DNA of 64,000 nt. Origin: Flavobacterium difficile. GTDB lineage: Bacteria > Bacteroidota > Bacteroidia > Flavobacteriales > Flavobacteriaceae. The position numbers and the translations under genes were made by a program. This document shows, piece by piece, positions 7,549-15,571 of this stretch. The stretch lies in NCBI RefSeq assembly GCF_011392115.1, contig NZ_JAAJBT010000003.1, positions 1 to 64,000 on the forward strand, in the 5' to 3' direction. Within the stretch, counting starts at the first letter, position 1. Each line of letters starts with the position of its first letter. The notes below the pieces were generated by a model. The model worked only from the letters and a program-made list of their open reading frames with translations, made no database searches and had not been told where the DNA came from.

Positions 7549-8682
7549 ATGAGCGGCATATACATCCACATCCCATTCTGCAAGCAAGCTTGTCATTATT
7601 GCGATTTTCATTTTTCGACATCCATGAAGAAGAAAGACGAAATGGTTTTGGCGTTGGCGAAAGAAATGGAATTACGTAAAAACGAATCTCAAAACGAATC
7701 AATTGAAACGATCTATTTTGGTGGAGGAACACCAAGTGTATTAACAATTGATGATATTCGATTGTTGATTGACAAGGTTTATGAAAATTATAAAGTAATT
7801 GAAAATCCAGAAATAACTTTAGAAGCGAATCCGGATGATTTAGATGAACAAACGATTCTTCAATATGCCAATTCGCCCATAAATCGCTTATCAATTGGTG
7901 TGCAATCTTTCTTTGAAGACGATTTGCAATTAATGAATCGCGCACATAATTCGGTAGAAGCCAAAAAATGTTTAGCATTCGCGACGCAACATTTTGATAA
8001 CATTTCCATAGATTTAATTTACGGAATGCCTAATATGAGCAATGAAAAATGGCTGCAAAATATAGAAACGGCGCTTTCGTTCCGTATTCCACATATTTCT
8101 AGTTATGCTTTAACTGTAGAGCCCAAAACGGCTTTGCATAAAATGATAAAATCGGGTTCAATTCCGAGATTAGATGACGATTTGGCGCAACAACATTTTT
8201 ATATTTTAATAGACAAACTACAAGAAAACGGATTGGTACATTACGAATTGTCCAATTTTGGTAAACCAGATTACTTTTCGAAAAACAATACAGCCTATTG
8301 GTTGGGTAAAAAATATATTGGCATTGGACCATCAGCGCACAGTTATAATGGTACAAGTAGAAGTTGGAATATCGCTAATAATTCTTTGTATTTGAAAGCG
8401 ATTGCAGAAAATCAGTTACCATCCGAAACCGAAACTTTATCTAAAACCGATCAATACAACGAATATATCATGACAGGTTTACGAACGATTTGGGGCGTTT
8501 CTTTAGAGAAAATTGAAACGGAATTCGGAACCAAATATTTGGAGTATTTACAAAAACAATCAGAAAAATTCATTTCAGATAATTTGTTGGAAATCGTAAA
8601 TAATGTTTTAAAAACCACCAAAAAAGGAAAATTTTTAAGTGATGGGATTGCTTCCGATTTATTTTTATTAAATTTGGATTGA
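7549..8682 (+). CDS. hemW: Radical SAM heme chaperone HemW (coproporphyrinogen III oxidase-like)
   Basis: 377 residues. The radical SAM cluster motif is CKQACHYCDF (cysteines about 10, 14, 17), followed by GGGTPS and the HemW-type patterns SIGVQSF and IDLIYGMP. HemW proteins bind heme and insert it into respiratory proteins; they lack the extra residue features of true HemN, so oxidase activity should not be assumed. The ATG lies six bases after the inverted repeat that encloses the broken four-helix-bundle gene. Confidence 0.9.
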   Translation: MSGIYIHIPFCKQACHYCDFHFSTSMKKKDEMVLALAKEMELRKNESQNESIETIYFGGGTPSVLTIDDIRLLIDKVYENYKVIENPEITLEANPDDLDEQTILQYANSPINRLSIGVQSFFEDDLQLMNRAHNSVEAKKCLAFATQHFDNISIDLIYGMPNMSNEKWLQNIETALSFRIPHISSYALTVEPKTALHKMIKSGSIPRLDDDLAQQHFYILIDKLQENGLVHYELSNFGKPDYFSKNNTAYWLGKKYIGIGPSAHSYNGTSRSWNIANNSLYLKAIAENQLPSETETLSKTDQYNEYIMTGLRTIWGVSLEKIETEFGTKYLEYLQKQSEKFISDNLLEIVNNVLKTTKKGKFLSDGIASDLFLLNLD

Positions 8683-8689
8683 TATTGGT

Positions 8690-8770
8690 ACGCAGATTAG
8701 ACAGATGCTAGCGACGCGGATTTTAAAAATCTGTTTAAATCTGTGTTAGAATATCCGTTAATTCCGCGTG
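8690..8770. repeat. Phrase-type repeat (cgcagattagacagat ... atctgtttaaatctgtg)
   Basis: The spacer after hemW is made of cgcagattagacagat (8691-8706), gacgcggattttaaaaatc, tgtttaaatctgtg and ccgcgtgc. Partly self-complementary segments (cgcagatt / aatctgtg-like) suggest a degenerate hairpin. The end of the phrase overlaps a possible GTG start of the next gene. Confidence 0.5.
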
Positions 8771-8776
8771 CAAATA

Positions 8777-9541
8777 ATGAAAGCAACTATAAACAACTTC
8801 AAAATCGACTTATCAAAACCCATTGATATTTCTTTACCCTTGTCTAACACCGATGCAAATCCGATTGCATGGTATCAAAACATACCAGAAATTGCGCCTG
8901 TAACTATGGGTGATTGGATCGGAAAAGTTTCAGAAGGGAAGTCCTCTACGAATTTTAATAATATATTTTTTAATCCGCACGCACACGGCACGCATACCGA
9001 GTGTTTAGGGCATATTACGCGAGAGTTTTATTCTATAAATCAGTGTTTGAAGCAGTTTTTCTTTACGGCGGAATTAATTTCCATTGCACCTATGTCAGTT
9101 GGAGAAGATAGTATTATCACTAAGGCACAAATTGAAAAAGCCTTGGGAGAAAATGTACCAGAAGCGATAATTATTAGAACGATTCCGAATTCAGAAGATA
9201 AAAAATCTAAAAACTATTCAAATACCAATCCGCCTTATATAGAAGAAGCAGCGGCTGTTTTTATTAGAGAAAAAGGAATCCAACATCTTTTAATCGATTT
9301 GCCTAGTGTAGACAAAGAACACGATGAAGGAAAATTAGCAGCACATAAAGCATTTTGGAATGTAAAAGATGTAAATCAGGTAAATGAAGATGCGCGTTTT
9401 AACTGCACGATTACTGAAATGATTTATGTAAATGATAAGGTTTCAGATGGAAGTTATCTGTTGAATTTGCAATTCGCTTCTTTTGAAAATGATGCTTCGC
9501 CTTCAAAGCCTATTTTGTATAGTTTGGATTCTGAACACTAA
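8777..9541 (+). CDS. Cyclase family protein (kynurenine formamidase-like)
   Basis: 254 residues from the ATG at 8777; a GTG three codons earlier lies inside an intergenic phrase repeat and was not chosen. The PF04199 signature is seen as NPHAHGTHTECLGH (about 66-79). The usual HxGTHxDxPxH metal-binding motif here has glutamate in place of the aspartate and L in place of proline-adjacent residues. Further family patterns are LLIDLPSVDKEHDEG and an N-terminal DISLPL. It may be a metal-dependent hydrolase of amide or cyclic substrates; the true substrate is unknown. A short gap and a phrase repeat separate it from the next gene. Confidence 0.8.
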   Translation: MKATINNFKIDLSKPIDISLPLSNTDANPIAWYQNIPEIAPVTMGDWIGKVSEGKSSTNFNNIFFNPHAHGTHTECLGHITREFYSINQCLKQFFFTAELISIAPMSVGEDSIITKAQIEKALGENVPEAIIIRTIPNSEDKKSKNYSNTNPPYIEEAAAVFIREKGIQHLLIDLPSVDKEHDEGKLAAHKAFWNVKDVNQVNEDARFNCTITEMIYVNDKVSDGSYLLNLQFASFENDASPSKPILYSLDSEH

Positions 9542-9566
9542 AAACTGAACACGGAATACTATAAAC

Positions 9567-9938
9567 ATGAACATTCAACAATTATACGAATTCTGCCTAT
9601 CAAAAAAAGGAGTAACGGAACATTTTCCTTTTGATGATGATACTTTAGTGTTTAAAGTTGGTGGAAAAATGTTTTGCTTAACTTCCTTAAAACAATGGGA
9701 AATTAATGAACCCAGTTTAAATTTAAAATGCGATCCAAACAAAGCCGAAGAACTTCGAACAGAATACGAAGCCATTCAACCAGGTTATCACATGAGTAAA
9801 AAACATTGGAATACGGTAAACTTTCATTCCGATGTAAACGATACAATGATGTGTAAGTTAATTAATGATTCTTACGATTTGGTTTTTAAGAGTTTAACTA
9901 AAAAAATACAAGCTGAAATTCTAGATAATGAAAATTAG
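9567..9938 (+). CDS. MmcQ/YjbR family protein
   Basis: 123 residues. It shows the family pattern YEFCLSKKGVTEHFPFDDDTLVFKV (about 7-31), KMFCLTSL, the NLKCDPNKAEELR segment (about 51-63) and the late YHMSKKHWNTV (about 74-84). The fold is a double-wing CyaY-like domain often called DNA-binding, but no defined role is known for the stand-alone forms. It follows the cyclase gene by 25 bp containing a cactaaaaactgaacacgg-type phrase. Confidence 0.88.
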   Translation: MNIQQLYEFCLSKKGVTEHFPFDDDTLVFKVGGKMFCLTSLKQWEINEPSLNLKCDPNKAEELRTEYEAIQPGYHMSKKHWNTVNFHSDVNDTMMCKLINDSYDLVFKSLTKKIQAEILDNEN

Positions 9939-9991
9939 GCATTACATTTGATATTACATAACCAACTAAAAACTTTTAAACTATTTTTAAA

Positions 9992-10684
9992 ATGATTGAT
10001 AATTTAAAGAAAATATTAAACGAAGACCAAGATCCAAAGGCAATTGAAAAAATCACTTCTAAATTGTCTAATTTATTAATGAGCAATGAAGAAGTGGGGT
10101 ATATTGCCGTGCAGAAAAAACCAGCCATTACTGTTTTTCCAGATAGTATCGTGGTTACTAACAAGCGTATTATTTTGTGTAAGCCTAAAAATTTAGGGTT
10201 GTCCATGGAATTCATGGATTACGATTGGGATGATATTGCAGGGACTTTTGTAAAAGAAGGCTTGCTAGGTTCGGATTTTACATTTTCAACCAAAACAGAA
10301 TTAACACATACAGTGGATTATTTACCAAAAAATCAAGCACGTAAATTGTATACCTATGCTAAAGAACAATTGGAAAGTTTGAAAAAGCCAACTACTTCAA
10401 GTTCAATTGTTGAAGAAATGCCTCCTGTTTTCGATGAAGTTATTGAAGAGATTTCTACAGAAGAAGTAACACATTTTGCTGAAATTATACCTGCTGAAGT
10501 AGTTCCTGCAGTTCAAGATACGGAAGTGGAGGTTCCTATTCCTGCACATGAGAAAAAACTGTCCGACTTATCTAAAGACGAATTGTTTGATAAACTAAAC
10601 AATTATAAGAAGTTGCTTGATAACGGCTTAATTCTACAAGGTGAGTATGATAGATTAAAAAACGAAATATTACCGTTACTATAA
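9992..10684 (+). CDS. PH-like domain and SHOCT domain protein
   Basis: 230 residues. Residues about 35-130 resemble a bacterial PH (YokE-type) domain: EEVGYIAVQKKPAITVFPDS, VVTNKRIILCKPK, DYDWDDIAGTFVKEG. An acidic, proline/glutamate-rich linker follows (about 135-190). The last ~40 residues form a SHOCT domain (LSKDELFDKLNNYKKLLDNG ... EYDRLKNEI). Such proteins are cytosolic or membrane-peripheral oligomerising proteins of unknown role. The gene closes with a strong terminator and is the last host gene before the integrative element. Confidence 0.82.
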   Translation: MIDNLKKILNEDQDPKAIEKITSKLSNLLMSNEEVGYIAVQKKPAITVFPDSIVVTNKRIILCKPKNLGLSMEFMDYDWDDIAGTFVKEGLLGSDFTFSTKTELTHTVDYLPKNQARKLYTYAKEQLESLKKPTTSSSIVEEMPPVFDEVIEEISTEEVTHFAEIIPAEVVPAVQDTEVEVPIPAHEKKLSDLSKDELFDKLNNYKKLLDNGLILQGEYDRLKNEILPLL

Positions 10685-10689
10685 AAACG

Positions 10690-10723
10690 AAAAACCGACA
10701 ATTTTAAGTTGTCGGTTTTTTTT
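10690..10723 (+). terminator. Rho-independent terminator
   Basis: The hairpin aaaaaccgacaa / ttgtcggttttttt lies immediately after the PH-SHOCT gene. Confidence 0.85.
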
Positions 10724-10751
10724 ATGAAAAACAAAAAGTAGTAAAAACAAA

Positions 10752-10774
10752 AAACCCTGACATTGTCAGGGTTT
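10752..10774 (-). terminator. Original tRNA-Phe terminator, now stranded at the far end of the element
   Basis: aaaccctgaca t tgtcagggttt is an 11-bp-arm palindrome. On the minus strand it follows the tRNA-end-like sequence of the left attachment site and is followed by a T run. It is therefore the terminator expected directly after tRNA-Phe before integration, now separated from the tRNA by about 10.8 kb. Confidence 0.7.
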
Positions 10775-10789
10775 AAGTGGTACCTCCAG
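10772..10789. other. Attachment site, distal copy (attL)
   Basis: This 18-bp copy of the tRNA-Phe 3' end and its first 3' flanking bases is identical to 21570-21587. It lies 189 bp upstream of the integrase start. Confidence 0.8.
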
Positions 10790-10920
10790 TACTTCTAAAT
10801 GCTTTATCTTGTTTTACTTTGTTTTTTTAATTTTACTTTAAATATCTTATTTTTATTGAGTTATGAATCATTTATAAATAAAAGAAATTAATTAAAGTAA
10901 AGGATAATAAATATTTATTT

Positions 10921-10938
10921 GCACCCTTACTTGCACCC
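10921..10938. promoter_or_regulatory. Paired GCACCC sites, left end (candidate integrase arm sites)
   Basis: GCACCC occurs at 10921-10926 and 10933-10938, start-to-start 12 bp. The same pair with the same 12-bp spacing occurs near the right end (21500-21505, 21512-21517). Shared, phased sites at both ends are what integrase or excisionase arm sites look like; this is inference. Confidence 0.5.
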
Positions 10939-10961
10939 TGATAAAATATTTTATAGCTTTG
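10931..10961 (+). promoter_or_regulatory. Candidate promoter of the integrase gene
   Basis: A TAGCTTTG -7 box (10954-10961) lies 16 bp before the ATG. A TTG (10931-10933) lies 20 bp upstream of it, near-consensus for Bacteroidota promoters. The second GCACCC site abuts the -33 element, so integrase binding could repress its own gene. Confidence 0.45.
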
Positions 10962-10977
10962 TTTAAAATAATTAGAT

Positions 10978-12270
10978 ATGAAAACCACAATTGAAAGAGC
11001 AAAAGGAACAATTAGGTTTGCACCAAAGGAACCTCTTGTTGAGCTTGAAAAAGACAAAAAGAAAGAGTCTCTTTTGATGTTGCATTTTACTTATGGTTCT
11101 ATGAGATTTAAATATTCGACTGGGTTTAAAATATGTTTTGAAAATTGGGATTCTGAAAAACAGAGAATAAGGAATAAAGCTGGGATATTAGATAGAGACT
11201 ATATTAATAATTTCCTTTCAGATATAGAAAATGAAGTTAATAAAGAATGCTCAAGATTGATTTCTGAACAAATACCAGTTACAAAAGAAGCATTAAAAGA
11301 TAGGCTAGATGTTTTTACAAATAAAACGAGTGTTTCAAATGTAGAAGTTAGAGAGATTTCTTTTTTTGAGTATGCTGAAATTTTCTTAAATGAAAAAGAA
11401 CCAATAATTAGTATAATTACGTTAAGGTCTTATAAGCAAACGTTATCAAAGTTAAGAAGCTTCGAATCAGAGAAAAATATAGATTTAAATTTTGATTCAT
11501 TTGACCAAGCATTTTTTAATTCATTTAAACATTATTTGGAGGTTCAAGATTATAAAAAAAATACGATTAGGAAACATGTAAAAAATTTGAGAGTGATATT
11601 GAATTCGGCTACTAATGATGGTATAAATAGTAATTTAAAATTTAAGAATAGAGATTTTTCAATAAGTTCAGAAATAACCACAGAAATATATTTGAATAAG
11701 CAAGAAATTGAAAAAATTAAAAATTTAGATTTGTCAAAGTACCAAGATTTAGATAGAGCAAGAGATATATTTTTGATTGGATTAAGTACTGGTCAAAGAA
11801 TAAGTGATTACAATGGATTAACAAAAGAAAATCTAGTAAATATAAATAAACATGAGTATTTTAGGATTAAACAGAAGAAAACAGGTAAAGTAGTAAATTG
11901 TTATATTGAGCCTCACATTAGAGAAATGATGAATAGCAAATATGGTGGTGAGCCACCTAAAAAAATGACGGAGCAGTATATAAATAATTATCTGAAGCAA
12001 ATAGGGCAAATGGCAGAAATTAATGAACCAGTAATTTGCATTTCAACAAAAGGAGGTAAGGAGTTTAAAGAAACTCAACCAAAATATGAATTAATTAAAA
12101 CGCATACTGCTAGAAGAAGTTTTTGTACAAATAAATTTAAAGAAGGAAAAAGAGTTGAGGATATTATGGTATTTAGTGGTCACTCTACAACTAAAGAATT
12201 TTATAAGTACATTCGTATTACTGAAGAGGAAAGAGTTTCAAATATTGTTAATGAAGGTTTTTATAATTAA
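10978..12270 (+). CDS. Tyrosine site-specific integrase
   Basis: 430 residues. An N-terminal arm-binding region (about 1-110) and a SAM-like core-binding domain (about 125-215, FFEYAEIFLNEKEPIISIITLRSYKQTL) precede the catalytic domain. Catalytic residues are visible: R274 (STGQRISDY), H376 and R379 (THTARRSF), H402 (SGHST) and Y411 (FYKYIRI). This is the Bacteroidota element type. It should recombine the 18-bp site in tRNA-Phe 189 bp upstream. The next gene starts 3 bp after its stop, suggesting co-transcription. Confidence 0.95.
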   Translation: MKTTIERAKGTIRFAPKEPLVELEKDKKKESLLMLHFTYGSMRFKYSTGFKICFENWDSEKQRIRNKAGILDRDYINNFLSDIENEVNKECSRLISEQIPVTKEALKDRLDVFTNKTSVSNVEVREISFFEYAEIFLNEKEPIISIITLRSYKQTLSKLRSFESEKNIDLNFDSFDQAFFNSFKHYLEVQDYKKNTIRKHVKNLRVILNSATNDGINSNLKFKNRDFSISSEITTEIYLNKQEIEKIKNLDLSKYQDLDRARDIFLIGLSTGQRISDYNGLTKENLVNINKHEYFRIKQKKTGKVVNCYIEPHIREMMNSKYGGEPPKKMTEQYINNYLKQIGQMAEINEPVICISTKGGKEFKETQPKYELIKTHTARRSFCTNKFKEGKRVEDIMVFSGHSTTKEFYKYIRITEEERVSNIVNEGFYN

Positions 12271-12273
12271 ACT

Positions 12274-13155
12274 ATGAGATATCTAAAAAGTGAGATTAAA
12301 GATTTAGAAAAAGAATTTGTACCATTATTTGAATTAAAAAATAATCCTTTGTTTGATATTTATCCAAAATTACCAAACAGTAATAAAACTATATTTGATT
12401 GTATCTTTTTTTATGAGGTTGAAGGTTTGGATGAAGATTTTGAGAAAACGCCAATTGATTTAAAGCATTTTGACCCTGAAAATAAGCATCATAAATTCAA
12501 AGTTGATTATTATTTGTTAAATAAGAATTTAGATATAGATGTTTTTAAAGAAGAATTAAAGGCGATTATAGACTTGCAAGAAAGAGAGTTTTATTTAGAT
12601 TTGAAAAAGGAGTTAGAAAAATCTCAAAACGATATTATTTTTAAAAAGAAATTATCTGAATCTGTTAATTCAATTAATCATTCAATAGAAGCACTTCAAA
12701 AACAAAGTTTAAATCCGATTCAATTAGAAGTTTCAAAGTTATATCAGTCAAGTTATAAGAAATTAATAAAAGATTTAAAAAAAGAATATGGAGTATATTG
12801 TTCTGAATTGTTTTTTAATATTTTGGGTAATCAAGAGTTAGATGAATCAGCTTTGTTTAAAAAATATTTTAGAAATCAATTAGCTATTAACAAATTTATT
12901 AGTTTTGAAAGAGAACTTATTACTTTTCGTTATTTAGACGATAATCTGAGTTGGCTAGAAACCAATGTGTCTCTTGTTAAGTTTTTTAAGTTTTGTGTTT
13001 CCCAAGAAATGATTAATAGAAATTATGAAGAAAAATCAAATGTTTTACATTTTTTAGAGAATAGATATAAAATTAATTTAGGTGACCAAGCTAAGCCATC
13101 AAAATTTAAAAAAGTCAAACTATTGGTATCTGATTTTAGTTTTTTGATTAAATAA
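12274..13155 (+). CDS. Unknown protein co-transcribed with the integrase
   Basis: 293 residues, rich in K, E, L and F, without a signal peptide or membrane segment. The middle (about 85-175) looks coiled-coil-forming (EEELKAIIDLQEREFYLDLKK-like helices; KLYQSSYKKLIKDLKKEY). The C-terminal stretch LSWLETNVSLVKFFKFCVSQEMINRNY vaguely recalls the C-terminus of RteC-type excision regulators (W..(S/T)...LvxxxxxxxxxxxIN), but the match is weak and by eye. Its position 3 bp behind the integrase suggests a role in element excision, copy control or regulation. Confidence 0.6.
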   Translation: MRYLKSEIKDLEKEFVPLFELKNNPLFDIYPKLPNSNKTIFDCIFFYEVEGLDEDFEKTPIDLKHFDPENKHHKFKVDYYLLNKNLDIDVFKEELKAIIDLQEREFYLDLKKELEKSQNDIIFKKKLSESVNSINHSIEALQKQSLNPIQLEVSKLYQSSYKKLIKDLKKEYGVYCSELFFNILGNQELDESALFKKYFRNQLAINKFISFERELITFRYLDDNLSWLETNVSLVKFFKFCVSQEMINRNYEEKSNVLHFLENRYKINLGDQAKPSKFKKVKLLVSDFSFLIK

Positions 13156-13261
13156 TTCCCTTTTGAATTCCCCTTTATAAAAAAGTTTAAAATTTTTTTA
13201 CATCTTACAAGGTTTGTGGCTAAGTCACAAGCCTTTTTTTGTAGTATTCCCCTAATTCCCC
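13154..13261. repeat. Cluster of four ATTCCC(C) direct repeats around a terminator
   Basis: AATTCCC 13154-13160, AATTCCCC 13166-13173, TATTCCCC 13245-13252 and AATTCCCC 13254-13261 flank a hairpin terminator and lie just upstream of the HTH and candidate replication genes. Their arrangement could be iterons of a replication origin or operator sites for the HTH protein; neither is shown. Confidence 0.5.
13209..13240 (+). terminator. Rho-independent terminator of the int operon
   Basis: aaggtttgtg / cacaagcctt arms (9 of 10 paired plus a wobble) with a following T run end the integrase-unknown gene unit. Confidence 0.75.
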
Positions 13262-13315
13262 TTTAGAGAAATCATCATTTTTACAAAATAACTTCGCTTA
13301 AAATTTAAAAGTTAA

Positions 13316-13546
13316 ATGATAATGAAAGTAGAAGAAAAGGATTCTTTATTTATTAGTAAAGAACAAAAAAACACTGATGAAGATGTTTTAATGACAAGAA
13401 AAAAAGTTGCGGAATTATTAAAAATTTCATTGGTTACATTGAATAACCATAATCGCAATGGTATTTTAAAACCTACTCATAAAATAGGTAGAAGGATATT
13501 GTATAAAAAGAGTGATGTATTAAGATTAACTCAAATTGTTTTTTAG
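13316..13546 (+). CDS. Excisionase-like helix-turn-helix protein (HTH_17)
   Basis: 76 residues. After a charged N-terminus, residues about 26-72 form a MerR/excisionase-type winged helix: MTRKKVAELLKISLVTLNNH, NRNGILKPTHKIGRRILYKK and SDVLRL. Such proteins accompany integrases and replication genes on Bacteroidota mobile elements. It ends two bases before the next start, so both are probably one transcript. The ATTCCCC repeats upstream are candidate binding sites. Confidence 0.85.
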   Translation: MIMKVEEKDSLFISKEQKNTDEDVLMTRKKVAELLKISLVTLNNHNRNGILKPTHKIGRRILYKKSDVLRLTQIVF

Positions 13547-13548
13547 TT

Positions 13549-14463
13549 ATGATTGATAATGTTAGATTTTTTGCAATAAATAAAGATGAGTTTGAGCAAA
13601 ATGTACGTGATAGTGGGATAATGGATTTTAAGGCTCCTTATTGTGTTAATACTGGAGAAGTATTGGATTATCCCAAAAAAGGGAAATTATGGAATTTAGA
13701 TGTTAATATTACAAAATGTACTGCATTTTTAAATGGGAGTTTGCATAAATTTTATAATTACTATTTTAATAATGAAGAACATAATTACAATGATTTTAAT
13801 TATAATGACTTGTTGCGTGTTATAAGTGAAATTAAGTTCTATACTGGTATTAATCCATTACAAACAAAAATTACAAATTTGGAGTTTGGGTTCAATATTG
13901 AAGTAGATAAAGACCCTCAAGAGATTATTGATAAATGTGTTATGATGTTTAATCATAAAAGTCCGAGTAAGAATTTAAAATATGGAGGTCGAGGAGATTA
14001 TAAAGAATTTGAACTTACTGATTATAATATTAAAATTTATAATAAGTCTAAGCAGTATGGTACGAGCAAATATATTTTACGAGTCGAAATTAAAATTAGA
14101 ATGAAAAGGATTTTAGAACGACTTGAAATTTTTAATTTGAATGATTTAATGGATAAAAGTAAGTTGAGTAAATTGTTTTGGTTTTTTATTGATAAAATTG
14201 AGAAATTACATATCATTGATGAATTTGAACATAGAAAAGATATTCCTAAAAGAGATATGGATAAATTGGTAAAATATACAAGCTCATTTCATTGGGCGAT
14301 AATTTTAAGAAAGCCTCAAAAAGTTAAGAATATACATATTAATGAATTTGAAAAGTTAATTAGAAAATATAATTTAGATGAATTAAAGGATGAAATTTTA
14401 TTACAACTTTTAAATAAGTTTCATCAGTTGTTAGAGCCTGAATTAAAACACGTTGAGACTTAG
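13549..14463 (+). CDS. Candidate replication initiation protein (phage/plasmid G2P-like)
   Basis: 304 residues, no signal peptide. Layout and patterns recall rolling-circle initiators of the filamentous phage gene II type: an N-terminal WNLDVNITKCTAFLNGSLHKFYN region, LLRVISEIKFYTGINPLQTKITNLEFGFNI (about 84-113), NIKIYNKSKQYG (about 161-172, a candidate catalytic tyrosine with lysine) and ILRVEIKIRMKRILE (about 176-190). The assignment is by eye and the classic HUH histidine pair is not evident. It is preceded by an HTH gene and ATTCCCC direct repeats, which fits a replication module. It could alternatively be a mobilisation or regulatory protein. Confidence 0.5.
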   Translation: MIDNVRFFAINKDEFEQNVRDSGIMDFKAPYCVNTGEVLDYPKKGKLWNLDVNITKCTAFLNGSLHKFYNYYFNNEEHNYNDFNYNDLLRVISEIKFYTGINPLQTKITNLEFGFNIEVDKDPQEIIDKCVMMFNHKSPSKNLKYGGRGDYKEFELTDYNIKIYNKSKQYGTSKYILRVEIKIRMKRILERLEIFNLNDLMDKSKLSKLFWFFIDKIEKLHIIDEFEHRKDIPKRDMDKLVKYTSSFHWAIILRKPQKVKNIHINEFEKLIRKYNLDELKDEILLQLLNKFHQLLEPELKHVET

Positions 14464-14510
14464 TTTAAATAAATTTGCAACTAATAATGCAAAGTATAAT
14501 ACTTCTTGCA

Positions 14511-14550
14511 AAATGAGCTCAGTAATTTTATTATTGGGCTCATTTTTTTT
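14511..14550. terminator. Bidirectional terminator
   Basis: aaatgagc (14511-14518) pairs with gctcattt (14538-14545), followed by a T run. It separates the convergent Rep-like and primase-like genes and overlaps the end of the latter. Confidence 0.75.
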
Positions 14551-15529
14551 GAAATCCTTTTTCAGTTGCTATAAACATAAGAGTAGCAAAATTTAATCTC
14601 GTATAATTATTTATTTTTCTATTGTTATAACAATATTTTAAAAGATTTATGCTTTTTTGTTCGTCGTGTTTATTCTTGTCTATTTTGCATAGACTTAAAA
14701 AGTAATTTTCACCAACATCATAACTAAAACTATTTGCTATAATAACAGCAACCTTAATCCAATTGTCAAAAGTATCTGTAATAGATATGTCTTTATTATT
14801 CAGATAAGTAATAATTTTTTTTATTTGTTTTTTGTCATTTGGTTTATTCATGCCTTCAGTAGCATAAGCACTCTTTGATAAAGATATGTTTAGTTTTTCT
14901 GAAGGTTGTTTTTCTGTTTGTGTATTTGGATTTTTATCAGATGTTTTTAATGATTTATTTTCAACCTCAATAATGTCTGAAAATACTTTTGAATCATAAT
15001 TTGTGAATATATTTTCATCCCAAGAAACATAACATAAACGTGTTATGTCACTTCCACTTTTATCTAATTCTATATCGTATTTCTGTAAAAAATAAATACT
15101 TAATGAAGAAAAGTATAGTTTATGATTATCAACATTTGAATCAATTTTCACTAGTCCTTTAAAACCTAATGAAGATGGAGAATCCCATAAAGCCATAATG
15201 TACTCATCAGTAATTAAATACTTTTTAATTTCAATAATTTTATCAGATTGTAAGTTGTCAATGTCAATAACAATTAAACCATTGTAATGAACAAGATTTG
15301 ATAATTTTCTACCATCTTTAAACATTCCACAAAATGTTACAGCTTTAAGTTGTGATTTATATTTGGTATATAATTCTTTGTTTTTTTGTTCAATTAAAGC
15401 TGTTCTACAATTAATGATTTCAGGTTTATAGGTGCCATTTCGAATGTCATTTATTTCTTTTGTCAAGTTTGTTTCAGTTCCAGTTGTCTGAAACGCGTTG
15501 TTAAATATAGATAGTTTGTAGTTTGTCAT
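14540..15529 (-). CDS. VirE N-terminal / BT4734-like and PriCT-2 domain protein (primase-like)
   Basis: 329 residues. The N-terminal half (about 40-170) matches the VirE_N/BT4734 family, a relative of archaeo-eukaryotic primase-polymerases: VTFCGMFKDGRKLSNLV, HYNGLIVIDIDNL (acidic DID), DSPSSLGFKGLVKID and DITRLCYVSWDENI. After a polar linker the C-terminal ~95 residues fit a PriCT-2 primase C-terminal domain (DTFDNWIKVAVIIANSF ... GENYFLSLCK). In many elements this module is followed by a helicase; here it stands alone. It may prime element replication. It is divergent from the RT ncRNA, with overlapping promoter space. Confidence 0.8.
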   Translation of the reverse strand: MTNYKLSIFNNAFQTTGTETNLTKEINDIRNGTYKPEIINCRTALIEQKNKELYTKYKSQLKAVTFCGMFKDGRKLSNLVHYNGLIVIDIDNLQSDKIIEIKKYLITDEYIMALWDSPSSLGFKGLVKIDSNVDNHKLYFSSLSIYFLQKYDIELDKSGSDITRLCYVSWDENIFTNYDSKVFSDIIEVENKSLKTSDKNPNTQTEKQPSEKLNISLSKSAYATEGMNKPNDKKQIKKIITYLNNKDISITDTFDNWIKVAVIIANSFSYDVGENYFLSLCKIDKNKHDEQKSINLLKYCYNNRKINNYTRLNFATLMFIATEKGFQKK

Positions 15530-15534
15530 TTAGT

Positions 15535-15567
15535 TTTGCGTTTTAGACAAATTTAATATTATATTTG
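15535..15567 (+). promoter_or_regulatory. Promoter of the reverse-transcriptase-associated RNA
   Basis: TTTG (15535-15538), 21 bp, then TATATTTG (15560-15567) is a full match to the Bacteroidota -33/-7 consensus. Transcription would start within a few bases of 15572, exactly where the closing stem of the RNA begins. Confidence 0.75.
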
Positions 15568-15571
15568 TAAT

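Noticed and set aside
7499..7978. 159-aa minus-strand ORF opposite hemW
   Set aside because: It is the reverse-frame shadow of a strong radical SAM gene, with no family features. Many similar shadow ORFs opposite large genes were left out for the same reason.
10872..11057. 61-aa minus-strand ORF at the integrase start
   Set aside because: It overlaps the integrase start, promoter and GCACCC sites, and has low-complexity composition with no recognisable domain.
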